Below, piece after piece: positions 27,050-35,252 of a stretch of 42,875 nt of DNA; position 1 is the stretch's first letter, and each line of letters starts with the position of its first letter. A model generated the notes under the pieces. That model was not told the origin of the DNA and ran no database searches. It saw nothing but the letters and a program-made list of their open reading frames with translations. A program made the translations under genes and the position numbers. The stretch covers positions 1 to 42,875 of the forward strand of contig CAZEHO010000026.1 of NCBI GenBank assembly GCA_964511945.1, written 5' to 3'. This DNA is from CAZEHO01 sp964511945 (GTDB lineage Bacteria; Actinomycetota; Acidimicrobiia; Spongiisociales; UBA11373).

Positions 27050-28777
27050 ATGACATCCCCGGCTGCGGTTGAACTGAAGGACATCACCAAACGTTTCCCC
27101 GGTGTACTGGCAAATGACCGCATCCGGCTCCGGGTCGAATCCGGTGAGATCCACGCGGTTGTGGGTGAGAACGGTGCCGGCAAATCCACCCTGATGAAGA
27201 TCCTCTACGGGATGCAGCGCCCCGACGAGGGGCAGATCCTGGTCAGGGGTGAGGAGGTGCATTTCGCCTCGCCGAAGGATGCGATCGACGTCGAGATCGG
27301 CATGGTGCATCAGCACTTCATGCTCGCCGAACAGCTCACGGTCCTCGAGAACATGGTGTTGGGCAGCTCCCCGCGGCGGGGAACCCGGATCCTCTCAATA
27401 CTCGGCGCCCTGCTCCCAGGCATTGCCTTCTTTGCGGCGATGCTCCGCGTCAGCTTCGCCTCCGGTGGGAGTGAGGACGGGGGCGGTGGCTTCAGTGGCG
27501 GCCTCGGGCCGATCCTACTGATCGCCTTGGGCGTGGCGGCTCTCCTGACCTCGATACGGGGTGCCTGGCGGGCCGGCAAGCCACAGATCAACTTCGCCTC
27601 GGCGGGCGAGTCGATCGAAAGGCTCTCCGGAACACACGGCGTCCCGCTCGACCCAAGCCGGCTGATCGAGGACCTCTCGGTCGGCGAGAAACAGCGGGTC
27701 GAGATCATGAAGGTGCTGTACCGCGGCGCCCGGATCCTGATTCTCGACGAGCCCACCGCGGTGCTGGTTCCCCAGGAGGTGGAACAGCTCTTCGCCGACC
27801 TGCGGGCCCTCAGGGACGATGGGGTCACGATCATCTTCATCTCACACAAGCTCGATGAAGTGCTCGCGATCGCCGACGCCATCACTGTGGTCCGCGCCGG
27901 GCGCACGGTCGCCCAGGTGAAGCCGGAGGATGTCACCGCTCACGACCTCGCCGAGCTCATGGTGGGCAGCGAGCTGCCGACGCCAGAAGTCTCCGGATCG
28001 ACGGTGACCGATCAGGTCCAGATCGAGGTGGCCAACCTCGGGGCTCGGGGCGAAGGAGATCGCTGGCTGATCGACGATGTGTCGTTCACCATCCACGAAG
28101 GAGAGATCCTCGGGATCGCCGGCGTTGAGGGCAACGGCCAGCAGGAGCTCGTCAATCTTCTTCTCGGGTTGCGCAAGGCGGACACCGGCCACATCCTCGT
28201 CGAGGGCGAGGACATCACCAATTGGCCGACGCGGAAGCGGCGGGAGTCCGGGATCGCGTTCATTCCGGCGGACCGGCACGGCCATGGACTGCTGCTGCCC
28301 TCCCCACTGTGGGAGAACGCCATGCTCGGCTACCAGACGGTCAAGCCGTTCACAGCGGGACCGATGATCAACCGACCCGGGGCCCGGGAGCGGACCGAGC
28401 AGATTGTGGAGCAATACGACGTCCGTACGCCCGGGATCGACACCACGGCCGAGGCGCTATCGGGGGGTAACCAGCAGAAATTCATCGTCGGCAGGGAGAT
28501 GACGTCCAAACCGACGCTGCTGCTGGCGTCGCATCCCACTCGAGGGATCGACGTCGGCGCCCAGGCGGCGGTGTGGGAGCAACTCCGCGAAGCTCGGGCT
28601 GCCGGGCTGGCCGTGCTGCTGATCTCGGCCGACCTCGAAGAGTTGATCGGCCTTTCGGACAGTCTGAAGGTGATCCTGCGAGGCCGGCTGGTTGCCAGCC
28701 TGGATCCGAAGACCGTCACCGCCCCTGAGCTGGGCGCCTATATGACGGGTGCTCAGGTAGAGGAGGAGGTGGCATGA
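27050..28777 (+). CDS. Sugar/nucleoside-type ABC transporter ATPase with a hydrophobic insertion
   Basis: 575 residues, two ABC modules in one chain as in RbsA/NupA-type proteins. NBD1 has Walker A GENGAGKST (about 38-46), Q-loop HQHFML, signature LSVGEKQR and Walker B ILILDEPTA. NBD2 has the degenerate GVEGNGQQEL and LSGGNQQKF with ASHPTRGID, all normal for this subfamily. Between ENMVLGSSPRRG (from residue 100) and the LSVGE signature lies an unusual segment with two hydrophobic stretches (114-132 and 152-169) joined by a Gly/Ser/Asp linker. Homologues have a short helical region there. The ORF reads straight through. The gene couples to the permease as ATGA. Confidence 0.92.
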   Translation: MTSPAAVELKDITKRFPGVLANDRIRLRVESGEIHAVVGENGAGKSTLMKILYGMQRPDEGQILVRGEEVHFASPKDAIDVEIGMVHQHFMLAEQLTVLENMVLGSSPRRGTRILSILGALLPGIAFFAAMLRVSFASGGSEDGGGGFSGGLGPILLIALGVAALLTSIRGAWRAGKPQINFASAGESIERLSGTHGVPLDPSRLIEDLSVGEKQRVEIMKVLYRGARILILDEPTAVLVPQEVEQLFADLRALRDDGVTIIFISHKLDEVLAIADAITVVRAGRTVAQVKPEDVTAHDLAELMVGSELPTPEVSGSTVTDQVQIEVANLGARGEGDRWLIDDVSFTIHEGEILGIAGVEGNGQQELVNLLLGLRKADTGHILVEGEDITNWPTRKRRESGIAFIPADRHGHGLLLPSPLWENAMLGYQTVKPFTAGPMINRPGARERTEQIVEQYDVRTPGIDTTAEALSGGNQQKFIVGREMTSKPTLLLASHPTRGIDVGAQAAVWEQLREARAAGLAVLLISADLEELIGLSDSLKVILRGRLVASLDPKTVTAPELGAYMTGAQVEEEVA

Positions 28778-29958
28778 GACGCCGGTGGCTGCTCTCACTG
28801 CTCGCTCCGCTGGCGGCCGTCGTCTTCGCTCTGATCGTCTCGTCGTTGATGTTGTGGGCCTCAGGCCACAACCCCTTCGAGGCGTACGGCGAGATGATCC
28901 GCCACGGCTTCTTCTCGGCGAAGGATGGGTTCCGGATGGATTCGTGGATCTCCACGTTCAACCGGGCCGTCCCGCTCTACTTCTCGGCGGTCGCCGTTGC
29001 GATCGGCTTCAAGATGGGCCTGTTCAATATCGGTGTCGAGGGTCAGTACCGCATCGCCGTCGTCATCGCGGCTTCGGTCGGTGCCGCAATCACGTTGCCT
29101 CCGATCCTGCACATCCCGGTGATCGTTTTGACCGCCATGGCCGTTGGCGCCTTCTGGGCTGCCGTTCCGGCGATCCTGAAGGTGACCCGGGGGGTCCACG
29201 AAGTCATCTCCACGATCATGATGAACTTCATCGCGACGGGGATGGCCGCATATCTTCTAGCGACGTATCTGCGTCGGGAGAACCTGCCCGGTGAGCTCGA
29301 CATCGAGACGCCCGAGATCGCCGCGTCGGGCCAGGTCCCGTCGCTGAACTCGTGGATCAGCTGGGTCGACGACCGGCTCGGATTCGTCGATCTCGACCCG
29401 GGACGCCAGGAGCTCCACGGGTTCCTCCTGGCGGCAATCCTCGTCGGCATCATCTACCACGTCGTGGTGCAGCGGACCCGCTTCGGGTTCGAACTGCGAG
29501 CCTCGGGCATCAACGCCGGGGCAGCTCGTGCCAGCGGCGTCGATCCAAAGGGAATGGTCGTCAAGGCCATGCTGCTCAGCGGTGCCGTTGCCGGGCTCGT
29601 CGGCATGTCTCTCCTGCTGGGGTTCTTCCACCAGTACACGATCGACTTCCCGACCTTCCTCGGATTTGACGGCATCGCCGTGGCGCTGGTCGGGAGGAAC
29701 CATCCGGTGGGTATGGCCTTAGGCGCCCTGTTATTCGGGTGGTTCAATCGATCCGCCCAGATCCTCGACCTGCGCGGTATCCCGAAGGAGATCGTCTCGA
29801 TCATGCTGGGGATCGTCATCCTCTCGGTGGTTGTTGCTTACGCGGTGGTCGGCAGGATCATCCAGACCCGGGAGATCGCAGCCGCCAGCGCAGCAATGGA
29901 GACGGCAACCGCCGAGCCTGCTCGAGAAGACTCTGAGGACGAGGAGGGCAACTCATGA
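28774..29958 (+). CDS. ABC importer permease, nucleoside/ribose type (first)
   Basis: 394 residues with about 9-10 hydrophobic helices. The BPD_transp_2 signature region (ISTIMMNFIATGMAAYLL, then GFELRASGINAGAARASGVDP) is typical of permeases that work with BMP-family binding proteins. AGGAGGAGG precedes ATG 28774, which overlaps the ATPase stop. The last 35 residues are Ala/Glu-rich and polar, likely a cytoplasmic tail. It forms the membrane pore together with the next gene product. Confidence 0.92.
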   Translation: MRRRWLLSLLAPLAAVVFALIVSSLMLWASGHNPFEAYGEMIRHGFFSAKDGFRMDSWISTFNRAVPLYFSAVAVAIGFKMGLFNIGVEGQYRIAVVIAASVGAAITLPPILHIPVIVLTAMAVGAFWAAVPAILKVTRGVHEVISTIMMNFIATGMAAYLLATYLRRENLPGELDIETPEIAASGQVPSLNSWISWVDDRLGFVDLDPGRQELHGFLLAAILVGIIYHVVVQRTRFGFELRASGINAGAARASGVDPKGMVVKAMLLSGAVAGLVGMSLLLGFFHQYTIDFPTFLGFDGIAVALVGRNHPVGMALGALLFGWFNRSAQILDLRGIPKEIVSIMLGIVILSVVVAYAVVGRIIQTREIAAASAAMETATAEPAREDSEDEEGNS

Positions 29959-31319
29959 GCGACCGTTCGCCCGACACTCGCTTCTCATTCGGTGACGCCA
30001 GCAAGTCGCTGCTCTCGCGCTTCGGCGAACGCGCCAGCACGCCGGTGCAGCGCTACATCCTCGGCGGGATCGCCGCCCTCTTCCTGCTGTCGGTGGTGCG
30101 GGTCATCACCGGCGAGGAGGACCTGACCTCGGCCGGGACCTTCGGGGCCGCGTTGCGCCTTGCCGTTCCGATCATGCTCGCCGGCCTCGGCGGCATCTAC
30201 GCCGAGCGAGTCGGGATCGTCAACATCGGTCTCGAAGGCATGCTGATTCTCGGTACCTGGTTCGGTGCCTGGGCCGGCTTCCAGTACGGGGTCTGGTGGG
30301 GTGCGCTGATCGGCCTGATCGGCGGGGCGTTCGGTGGATTGCTCCACGCAGTCGCCACGATCACCTTCAACGTCAACCACATTGTGTCCGGGGTGGCGAT
30401 CAACCTGCTCGGCTTAGGTGGGATGCGGTACCTCTCTGTCATCTCCTATCCGCCGGGCTCGGGCGGTGGCGCAACACAGTCGCCTCCGGTGATCGGAGAG
30501 ATCGGCAATGCCAGCATCCCTTTCCTGACCGGAGGATCGCTGTTCGGGTGGCAAACCCCGGACTTCTTCGGCTGGTTACGGGATCAAGGCTGGTTCCTAA
30601 TCAGCGACCTCGGCGGGGTCCTGCGGGGGTTCCTCGGCGACTTGTCGTGGCTGATCATCATTGCGATCGCCATCGTGCCGTTGACCTGGTGGTTCCTCTG
30701 GAAGACGCCGCTCGGACTGCGGATGCGGTCGGTCGGCGAGCACCCGGTCGGCGCAGAGTCGCTCGGTGTCAACGTGTACGCGATGAAGTACATCGGGGTC
30801 ATCACCTCCGGCGCCCTGGCCGGTCTCGGCGGAGCGATCCTCGTGATCGAGTTCGCCGGGATCTACCGGGAGGCACAAACCGGCGGCCGCGGGTTCATCG
30901 GATTGGCGGCGATGATCATCGGCAACTGGAAGCCGATCGGCACCTTTGCCGCGGCCCTGCTGTTCGGGTTCGCCGACGCGCTCCAGCTACGGAACGAGGC
31001 GTCCGTCCACGCCCTATTGCTGTTCGTGGCAATCGCTCTGTTCATCTTCGCCGCTCGCGCCATCGCCAAACAGGCGGGGTACATGCGGACCGCCGGGGAA
31101 CAGGCCGATACGTCGTGGAGACACGCAGTGACGGCAGGGATCCTGCTGGTGATCGGTGTCGGCACCTTGGTCTGGTACCTCGTGTCGGAAACGGTGCCGA
31201 ACGAGTTCGTGTTCTTCACACCGCACATCGTGACGCTGGTCGTGATGGGCGTGGCCTCCCAGCACCTGCGGATGCCTGCCGCCGACGGCCAGCCGTATCG
31301 AAAGGGCGAGGCGACCTGA
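29955..31319 (+). CDS. ABC importer permease, nucleoside/ribose type (second)
   Basis: 454 residues. The core (about 45-360) matches BPD_transp_2 with GGIYAERVGIVNIGLEGM and LRMRSVGEHPVGAESLGVN. Family members are usually 300-330 residues. Here a polar N-terminal extension of about 40 residues and a C-terminal addition of about 90 residues with two more TM-like segments are present. GAGGAGGG precedes the ATG, which overlaps the previous stop. The stop codon itself is inside a terminator hairpin. Confidence 0.92.
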   Translation: MSDRSPDTRFSFGDASKSLLSRFGERASTPVQRYILGGIAALFLLSVVRVITGEEDLTSAGTFGAALRLAVPIMLAGLGGIYAERVGIVNIGLEGMLILGTWFGAWAGFQYGVWWGALIGLIGGAFGGLLHAVATITFNVNHIVSGVAINLLGLGGMRYLSVISYPPGSGGGATQSPPVIGEIGNASIPFLTGGSLFGWQTPDFFGWLRDQGWFLISDLGGVLRGFLGDLSWLIIIAIAIVPLTWWFLWKTPLGLRMRSVGEHPVGAESLGVNVYAMKYIGVITSGALAGLGGAILVIEFAGIYREAQTGGRGFIGLAAMIIGNWKPIGTFAAALLFGFADALQLRNEASVHALLLFVAIALFIFAARAIAKQAGYMRTAGEQADTSWRHAVTAGILLVIGVGTLVWYLVSETVPNEFVFFTPHIVTLVVMGVASQHLRMPAADGQPYRKGEAT

Positions 31320-31350
31320 TTGGCCGGCGCTCAATGCGCCGGCCAATCAG
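31316..31350. terminator. Strong terminator at the end of the ABC importer unit
   Basis: A perfect 15-bp stem (CTGATTGGCCGGCGC at 31316-31330 with 31336-31350) has a 5-base loop. It contains the permease stop codon. The 15-bp perfect match is the strongest hairpin in the window. Confidence 0.85.
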
Positions 31351-31422
31351 CAATTCGCCCGATGGCAGCGTGCTGCTGCAGATCTCACGCGACTGATCGG
31401 TTCTTCGGGCAGGTCTGCGATG

Positions 31423-31518
31423 GCAACTCGCAACTCGCTGCACTTGGTCGTTGAGCGCGCCCGGCGTCGAGCAACGCGTCTCTGGCGAGTTGAGAGTCGC
31501 GAGCTACGAGTCGCGAGG
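31423..31518. repeat. CAACTCGC inverted repeats
   Basis: CAACTCGC occurs twice in tandem (31424-31431 and 31431-31438). Its exact inverse GCGAGTTG is at 31485-31492, followed by GAGTCGCGAG and GAGTCGCGAGG. The arms can fold into a long imperfect hairpin. This resembles the GCTCGT-type palindromes elsewhere in the window. The region 31351-31684 has no convincing gene. Confidence 0.45.
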
Positions 31519-31520
31519 AA

Positions 31521-31688
31521 CCAGTGCCCCGTCACACAACCTTTGGCGGGTTCACGCCGTCCGGGGACGCCCCCGGTTGTGTCCTCCGCCTCGACGCATC
31601 TAATGATGCGCCTTCGTTGAGCGTCCTTGCCGGATGGCGCCCCTGACTCGGCCTGACCCTCGGCAAGGCTATGAGAGAGAGGGGCTAG
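31521..31688. repeat. ~170-bp palindromic repeat element, copy A
   Basis: The sequence is clearly homologous to 38229-38400. Shared blocks include GTCACA-AAC, TTTGGCGGGTTCA, GTGTCCTC, TGACGCA/CGACGCA and GCGTCCTTGCCGG, with TATGAG near the right end. The two ends are imperfect inverses of each other. The right end, GGGGCTAG, supplies the stop codon of the minus-strand gene that follows (31685-31687). It sits between convergent genes, like copy B. Confidence 0.75.
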
Positions 31689-32602
31689 CCGCCCACCTCC
31701 GGGCTCACTCTTCCGTAGAACGTGATCTCCTGAGCCGCCAGCTCCCGGAAGGGCTCCCTGCCGTTGAAGGACTGTCCCGGATAGGCGCTGGTGATTCGGA
31801 TGGTGAGGCTCGAGGTGCGGAGGCTGCGGATCTGCACCCGCTGGGGCTCGCTCGTGTCGAGGAGCTCGGTCACATGGGCCTGGGGCACGTCGTCGATGAC
31901 CACCTCGATGCCCCTCATGCGGGCGTTGCGCATGAAGCGCTCTTCCTCATCGAGGTTGTGGATGAACATCTCGGTGATCTGCACCGGCGGGGCGAAAAAG
32001 AACGTGATCTCGGTCCCGACACCACCCTCGGTCGCGTTCCAGGAGTTGTCGGGATCTTCGTCGTAGAGGGCCGAGCACGGGAACGACGCCAGCTCGGAGG
32101 AGCAGTCGGCCCGAATCGGTGCCAATTCGACGATGTTGAGTGTCGCCGTGGAGGTGCTCGTCGTGCTCGAAGCTGCTGCAGTGGTCTCGGTGACGTCGCC
32201 CCGAAACACGTTGAACACGAGGGCGAGAACGGCGACCGTCAGGATGACCCCGGCGAGCACCATGAGTGCACGAGCCCCGGCCGTGGTTCGCAGCATGGGC
32301 TGCGGCGCCACCGGCATTTCGGCCTGGGCAAGGCGGGCACCACAAGACTCGCAATGCCGGTTGAGTGCGGGGTTCGGCGATCCGCACGACGGACAGGGGA
32401 GAACGCCGCCGCCTCCACCACCGCCTCCTCCGCCCGGTGGCGGCTCACTGCGGATGCGGCGCGCCCGGGGGCGGTCAGCGGGTTCAGGAGTCTGTTCGGG
32501 CTCACCTTCGAGCTCGAATGGCTCGAAGAGGTCGTCGAACGCGTCAATCGGCTTGTCGTCCACCGTGTGGTTCACCTGTTCGGGGTCACGCCCGGGCCCC
32601 AT
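31685..32602 (-). CDS. Zinc-ribbon, single-TM protein with a discoidin-like extracellular domain
   Basis: 305 residues from ATG 32602, although an upstream ATG at 32704 is also open. An acidic N-terminus is followed by a ten-Gly run (57-66), a double-CxxC zinc ribbon (CPSCG at 70-74 and CESCG at 84-88), a TM helix (about 112-133), a Thr/Ser-rich linker and a beta-rich domain (about 160-298) with DNSWNATEGG and ITFFFAPPVQITEMFIHN. The last part resembles the NADase-type glycan-binding/discoidin-like domains that are frequent in actinobacterial membrane proteins. The domain would face outward with the zinc ribbon inside. Its role is unknown. No strong ribosome site marks the start. Confidence 0.8.
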   Translation of the reverse strand: MGPGRDPEQVNHTVDDKPIDAFDDLFEPFELEGEPEQTPEPADRPRARRIRSEPPPGGGGGGGGGGVLPCPSCGSPNPALNRHCESCGARLAQAEMPVAPQPMLRTTAGARALMVLAGVILTVAVLALVFNVFRGDVTETTAAASSTTSTSTATLNIVELAPIRADCSSELASFPCSALYDEDPDNSWNATEGGVGTEITFFFAPPVQITEMFIHNLDEEERFMRNARMRGIEVVIDDVPQAHVTELLDTSEPQRVQIRSLRTSSLTIRITSAYPGQSFNGREPFRELAAQEITFYGRVSPEVGG

Positions 32603-32630
32603 GAGGGCTGCCCGGCTTCGTCCGAGTATT

Positions 32631-32783
32631 GTGCCATGGATCGTGGCTATCGCCGTGCAGTTCCTCGCCACCGTGCGGTCCACCGAAGGGTGGACGGTCG
32701 GCAACGTGTTCGGAGCGCTCGGTCTGCTGGCGCTGGTGGTCCTCGTGTCCTACGCCGTCATTCGTGTCAGGGCCCGTCGGTAA
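32631..32783 (+). CDS. Small membrane protein before radA
   Basis: 50 residues from GTG 32631. It has two hydrophobic stretches (IVAIAVQFLATV and a C-terminal GALGLLALVVLVSYAV) and ends in the basic RVRARR. Third codon positions are almost all G or C, as in real genes here. It ends 10 bases before the radA start, so it is likely cotranscribed. No clear ribosome site is visible, so it could be leaderless. Family unknown. Confidence 0.5.
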   Translation: MPWIVAIAVQFLATVRSTEGWTVGNVFGALGLLALVVLVSYAVIRVRARR

Positions 32784-32793
32784 CGTCGCCACC

Positions 32794-34140
32794 ATGAACT
32801 ACGAGTGTTCGACCTGCGGATACCGCAGCACCAAATGGATTGGGTTCTGCCCGCAGTGCCGCAGTGACGGCGCCCTGGTCGAAGTAGAGGTCCCGTCCCG
32901 CGCCCGCACCAGTCCCGCCGCCCGGGCGGTTCCCCTCGATGAGGTGAGCACCGACCCGGCAACCGGCTCACCCGTCGGGATCGACGAGGTGGATCGGGTC
33001 CTCGGGGGCGGTCTCGTTCCCGGCGCCGCGATCCTCGTCGGTGGGGAGCCGGGGGTGGGGAAGTCCACGTTGCTCCTGCAGATCGCCGGCCGGCTCGCCG
33101 ATGCTGGACGGCGCACGCTGGTTGCCTCGGCCGAAGAGTCGCCCGAGCAGGTCGGGCTCCGAGCGCAGCGTTTGGGCATCACCACCGACGGTGTCTCCCT
33201 GGTCGGCGAACGCGATGTCGACGCACTCATTGCAGCGGCCGTCGACCTGCGGCCGGATCTGGTGATCGTTGATTCGGTGCAGACAGTGGGTGCCGCCGAG
33301 GTCGGTGGAGCTCCGGGCGGTGTGGCGCAGGTCCGCGAATCGGCGGCCCGCCTCATCCACTTCGCCAAGGAGTACTCGATCGCGGTCGTGCTGGTCGGGC
33401 ACGTGACCAAAACCGGCGGCATCGCCGGTCCCAAGGTGCTGGAACACGCAGTCGATGTCGTTCTCTACCTCGAAGGTGACCCGGAGCGCGGCCTGCGGAT
33501 GCTGCGGTGCCTGAAGAATCGTTTTGGGGCGACGCACCAGATTGGCCTCTTCGAGATGGGTGATTCGGGGCTTGCCGAGGTGGGCGACCCCAGCGGCCTG
33601 CTGGTGGCTCGCGGGTTGGGCGAAGTGGCCGGGAGTGTCGTCTTCCCGGCGGTCGATGGTCGCCGCCCCCTCCTGGTCGAGATCCAGGCGCTGGTGGCCC
33701 AGGCCACGACCCCGCAGCCACGCCGCAGCGTCAAAGGACTCGAGGCCAACCGGATTGCCCAGATCCTCGCCGTGCTGGAGCGCCATGCCGGGTTCACCTT
33801 CGCCGCCCAGGACGTCTACGTCAGTGCGGTCGGAGGGCTGCGGGTGCGCGATCCCGGGTCCGATCTGCCCGTCGCCATCGCGCTCGTGTCCTCACTGTCG
33901 CACCAGCCGCTGGGCCCGGTGGCGGCCTGGGGAGAGGTGGGGCTGACGGGCGAGGTCCGCAGCGTGGTGCACGGGGACCGGCGCCGCGCCGAAGCGAAAC
34001 GCCTCGGCATCGAGACCATCATCGGGCCCACCGGCAACGGTGAGGATCGGATCCTGTCGGCGTTGCAGCGTGCCGGGTTCGGAGGAGAACCCCGTCGCGG
34101 GCCGCATTCGGTACACTCGCTGACGGATGGCCTGGCGTGA
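32794..34140 (+). CDS. radA: DNA repair protein RadA
   Basis: 448 residues. An N-terminal C4 zinc finger (C5, C8, C19, C22 in MNYECSTCGYRS...GFCPQC) precedes the RecA-like core with Walker A GEPGVGKST, the RadA-specific KNRFG motif and a C-terminal Lon-like domain. RadA promotes branch migration in recombination. ATG 32794 matches the canonical start. The 3' end overlaps disA by 14 bases. Confidence 0.96.
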   Translation: MNYECSTCGYRSTKWIGFCPQCRSDGALVEVEVPSRARTSPAARAVPLDEVSTDPATGSPVGIDEVDRVLGGGLVPGAAILVGGEPGVGKSTLLLQIAGRLADAGRRTLVASAEESPEQVGLRAQRLGITTDGVSLVGERDVDALIAAAVDLRPDLVIVDSVQTVGAAEVGGAPGGVAQVRESAARLIHFAKEYSIAVVLVGHVTKTGGIAGPKVLEHAVDVVLYLEGDPERGLRMLRCLKNRFGATHQIGLFEMGDSGLAEVGDPSGLLVARGLGEVAGSVVFPAVDGRRPLLVEIQALVAQATTPQPRRSVKGLEANRIAQILAVLERHAGFTFAAQDVYVSAVGGLRVRDPGSDLPVAIALVSSLSHQPLGPVAAWGEVGLTGEVRSVVHGDRRRAEAKRLGIETIIGPTGNGEDRILSALQRAGFGGEPRRGPHSVHSLTDGLA

Positions 34141-35191
34141 TTCCTCTCTCGAGATCCTGCGATCGCTCGCCCCGGGGACGCCGCTGCGCAATGCAGTCGA
34201 GCTGATCCTTCGGCAGGGCTCCGGCGCGCTGGTCGTTCTCGGCCACGCCCCCGACATCGAGGCCATGTGCAGTGGAGGCTTTCACCTCAACGGAGCCGAC
34301 TTCAGCCCAGCCCGGCTCGCCGAGCTCTCGAAGATGGACGGTGCGGTGATCACCGACGAGGCCGCGGAGGTGCTGTATCGGGCCAACGTGCATCTGCTGC
34401 CCGATCCGTCGATCCCGACATCCGAGACGGGTACCCGGCATCGGACCGGCGAGCGGGTGGCGGCACAAACCGGCCGTCCGGTGCTCGTAGTCTCTGAAGG
34501 CCGCTCCACCGTCACGGTGTACCAGGGTCATGGCAAGTACGAACTGAAGAGTTCGACGACACTGCTCGAGCAGGCCAACCAGAACCTCTTGACGCTCGAG
34601 CGTTTCCGGGGGCGCCTCACCGAGGTCGAGAACCGCCTCACCCAGCTGGAGGTCGACGACATCGTCACCTTCCGTGACGTGGTGCTGGTGATGCAGCGAG
34701 CAGCCCTTGTGCGCCGGATCGCTCAGGACCTGGAGCACTACACGGTCGAGCTCGGCGGGGAGGGCAATCTGATCCGTTTGCAGCTCTCCGATCTGATTGC
34801 AGGGGTGCCGTCGATCGCCCAGCAGGTCTACGAGGACTACTCCCGCACCTATCCGCCGGTTGATCCCCGGCCGCTGGAGCTGGTCACCGATCTCGGCAGT
34901 GCCGACCTTGGAGATCCGTCGAAGGTGGCCGCCCAACTCGACCTCGGGCCACTCGACAGTCAGGCTCGCCCTCGCGGTTATCGCATCCTGAACCGGATCC
35001 CGCGTCTGCCGGACGCAGTGAAGGATTCGCTCGTCGAGCAGTTCGGGAATCTCCAGGCGCTGCTGACCGCTACGGTCTCCGAACTCGACGACGTCGAGGG
35101 GGTCGGCCGTACTCGTGCACGGCAGCTCCGCCACTACTTCGACCGGCTGCGCGATACCAGCCGAATCAGCTGGGTCGACGAGTCGGAGTAG
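34127..35191 (+). CDS. disA: Diadenylate cyclase DisA
   Basis: 354 residues. The DAC domain at the N-terminus contains DGA (KMDGAVIT) and the RHRT motif (GTRHRTGERV). A helical middle and C-terminal helix-hairpin-helix motifs (LDDVEGVGRTRARQLR) follow. It makes c-di-AMP from two ATP and scans DNA for branched structures. The radA-disA pair is conserved, and RadA is known to interact functionally with DisA in other bacteria. Confidence 0.96.
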   Translation: MAWRDSSLEILRSLAPGTPLRNAVELILRQGSGALVVLGHAPDIEAMCSGGFHLNGADFSPARLAELSKMDGAVITDEAAEVLYRANVHLLPDPSIPTSETGTRHRTGERVAAQTGRPVLVVSEGRSTVTVYQGHGKYELKSSTTLLEQANQNLLTLERFRGRLTEVENRLTQLEVDDIVTFRDVVLVMQRAALVRRIAQDLEHYTVELGGEGNLIRLQLSDLIAGVPSIAQQVYEDYSRTYPPVDPRPLELVTDLGSADLGDPSKVAAQLDLGPLDSQARPRGYRILNRIPRLPDAVKDSLVEQFGNLQALLTATVSELDDVEGVGRTRARQLRHYFDRLRDTSRISWVDESE

Positions 35192-35219
35192 GTCCGGCCG
35201 GGATCCGGCGTACCACCGT

Positions 35220-35225
35220 TACAAT
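35220..35225 (+). promoter_or_regulatory. Candidate -10 box for carD
   Basis: TACAAT lies 28 bases before the ATG of carD, in a gap that is otherwise GC-rich. No canonical -35 is found 17 bases upstream. Such -10-only promoters are frequent in actinobacteria and are typically helped by CarD itself, so autoregulation is possible (inference). Confidence 0.4.
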
Positions 35226-35252
35226 GACGCCTCCCCGTCCCCAGTGAGTGGC

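Noticed and set aside
24885..27056. Minus-strand ORF of 723 residues opposite the lipoprotein gene
   Set aside because: It contains repeated copies that mirror the tandem BMP domains, has no recognisable domain or ribosome site, and arises from high-GC antisense reading of a real gene.
27050..28777. ABC ATPase gene broken by a frameshift
   Set aside because: The hydrophobic segment is an in-frame insertion and the reading frame continues into an intact signature motif and Walker B.
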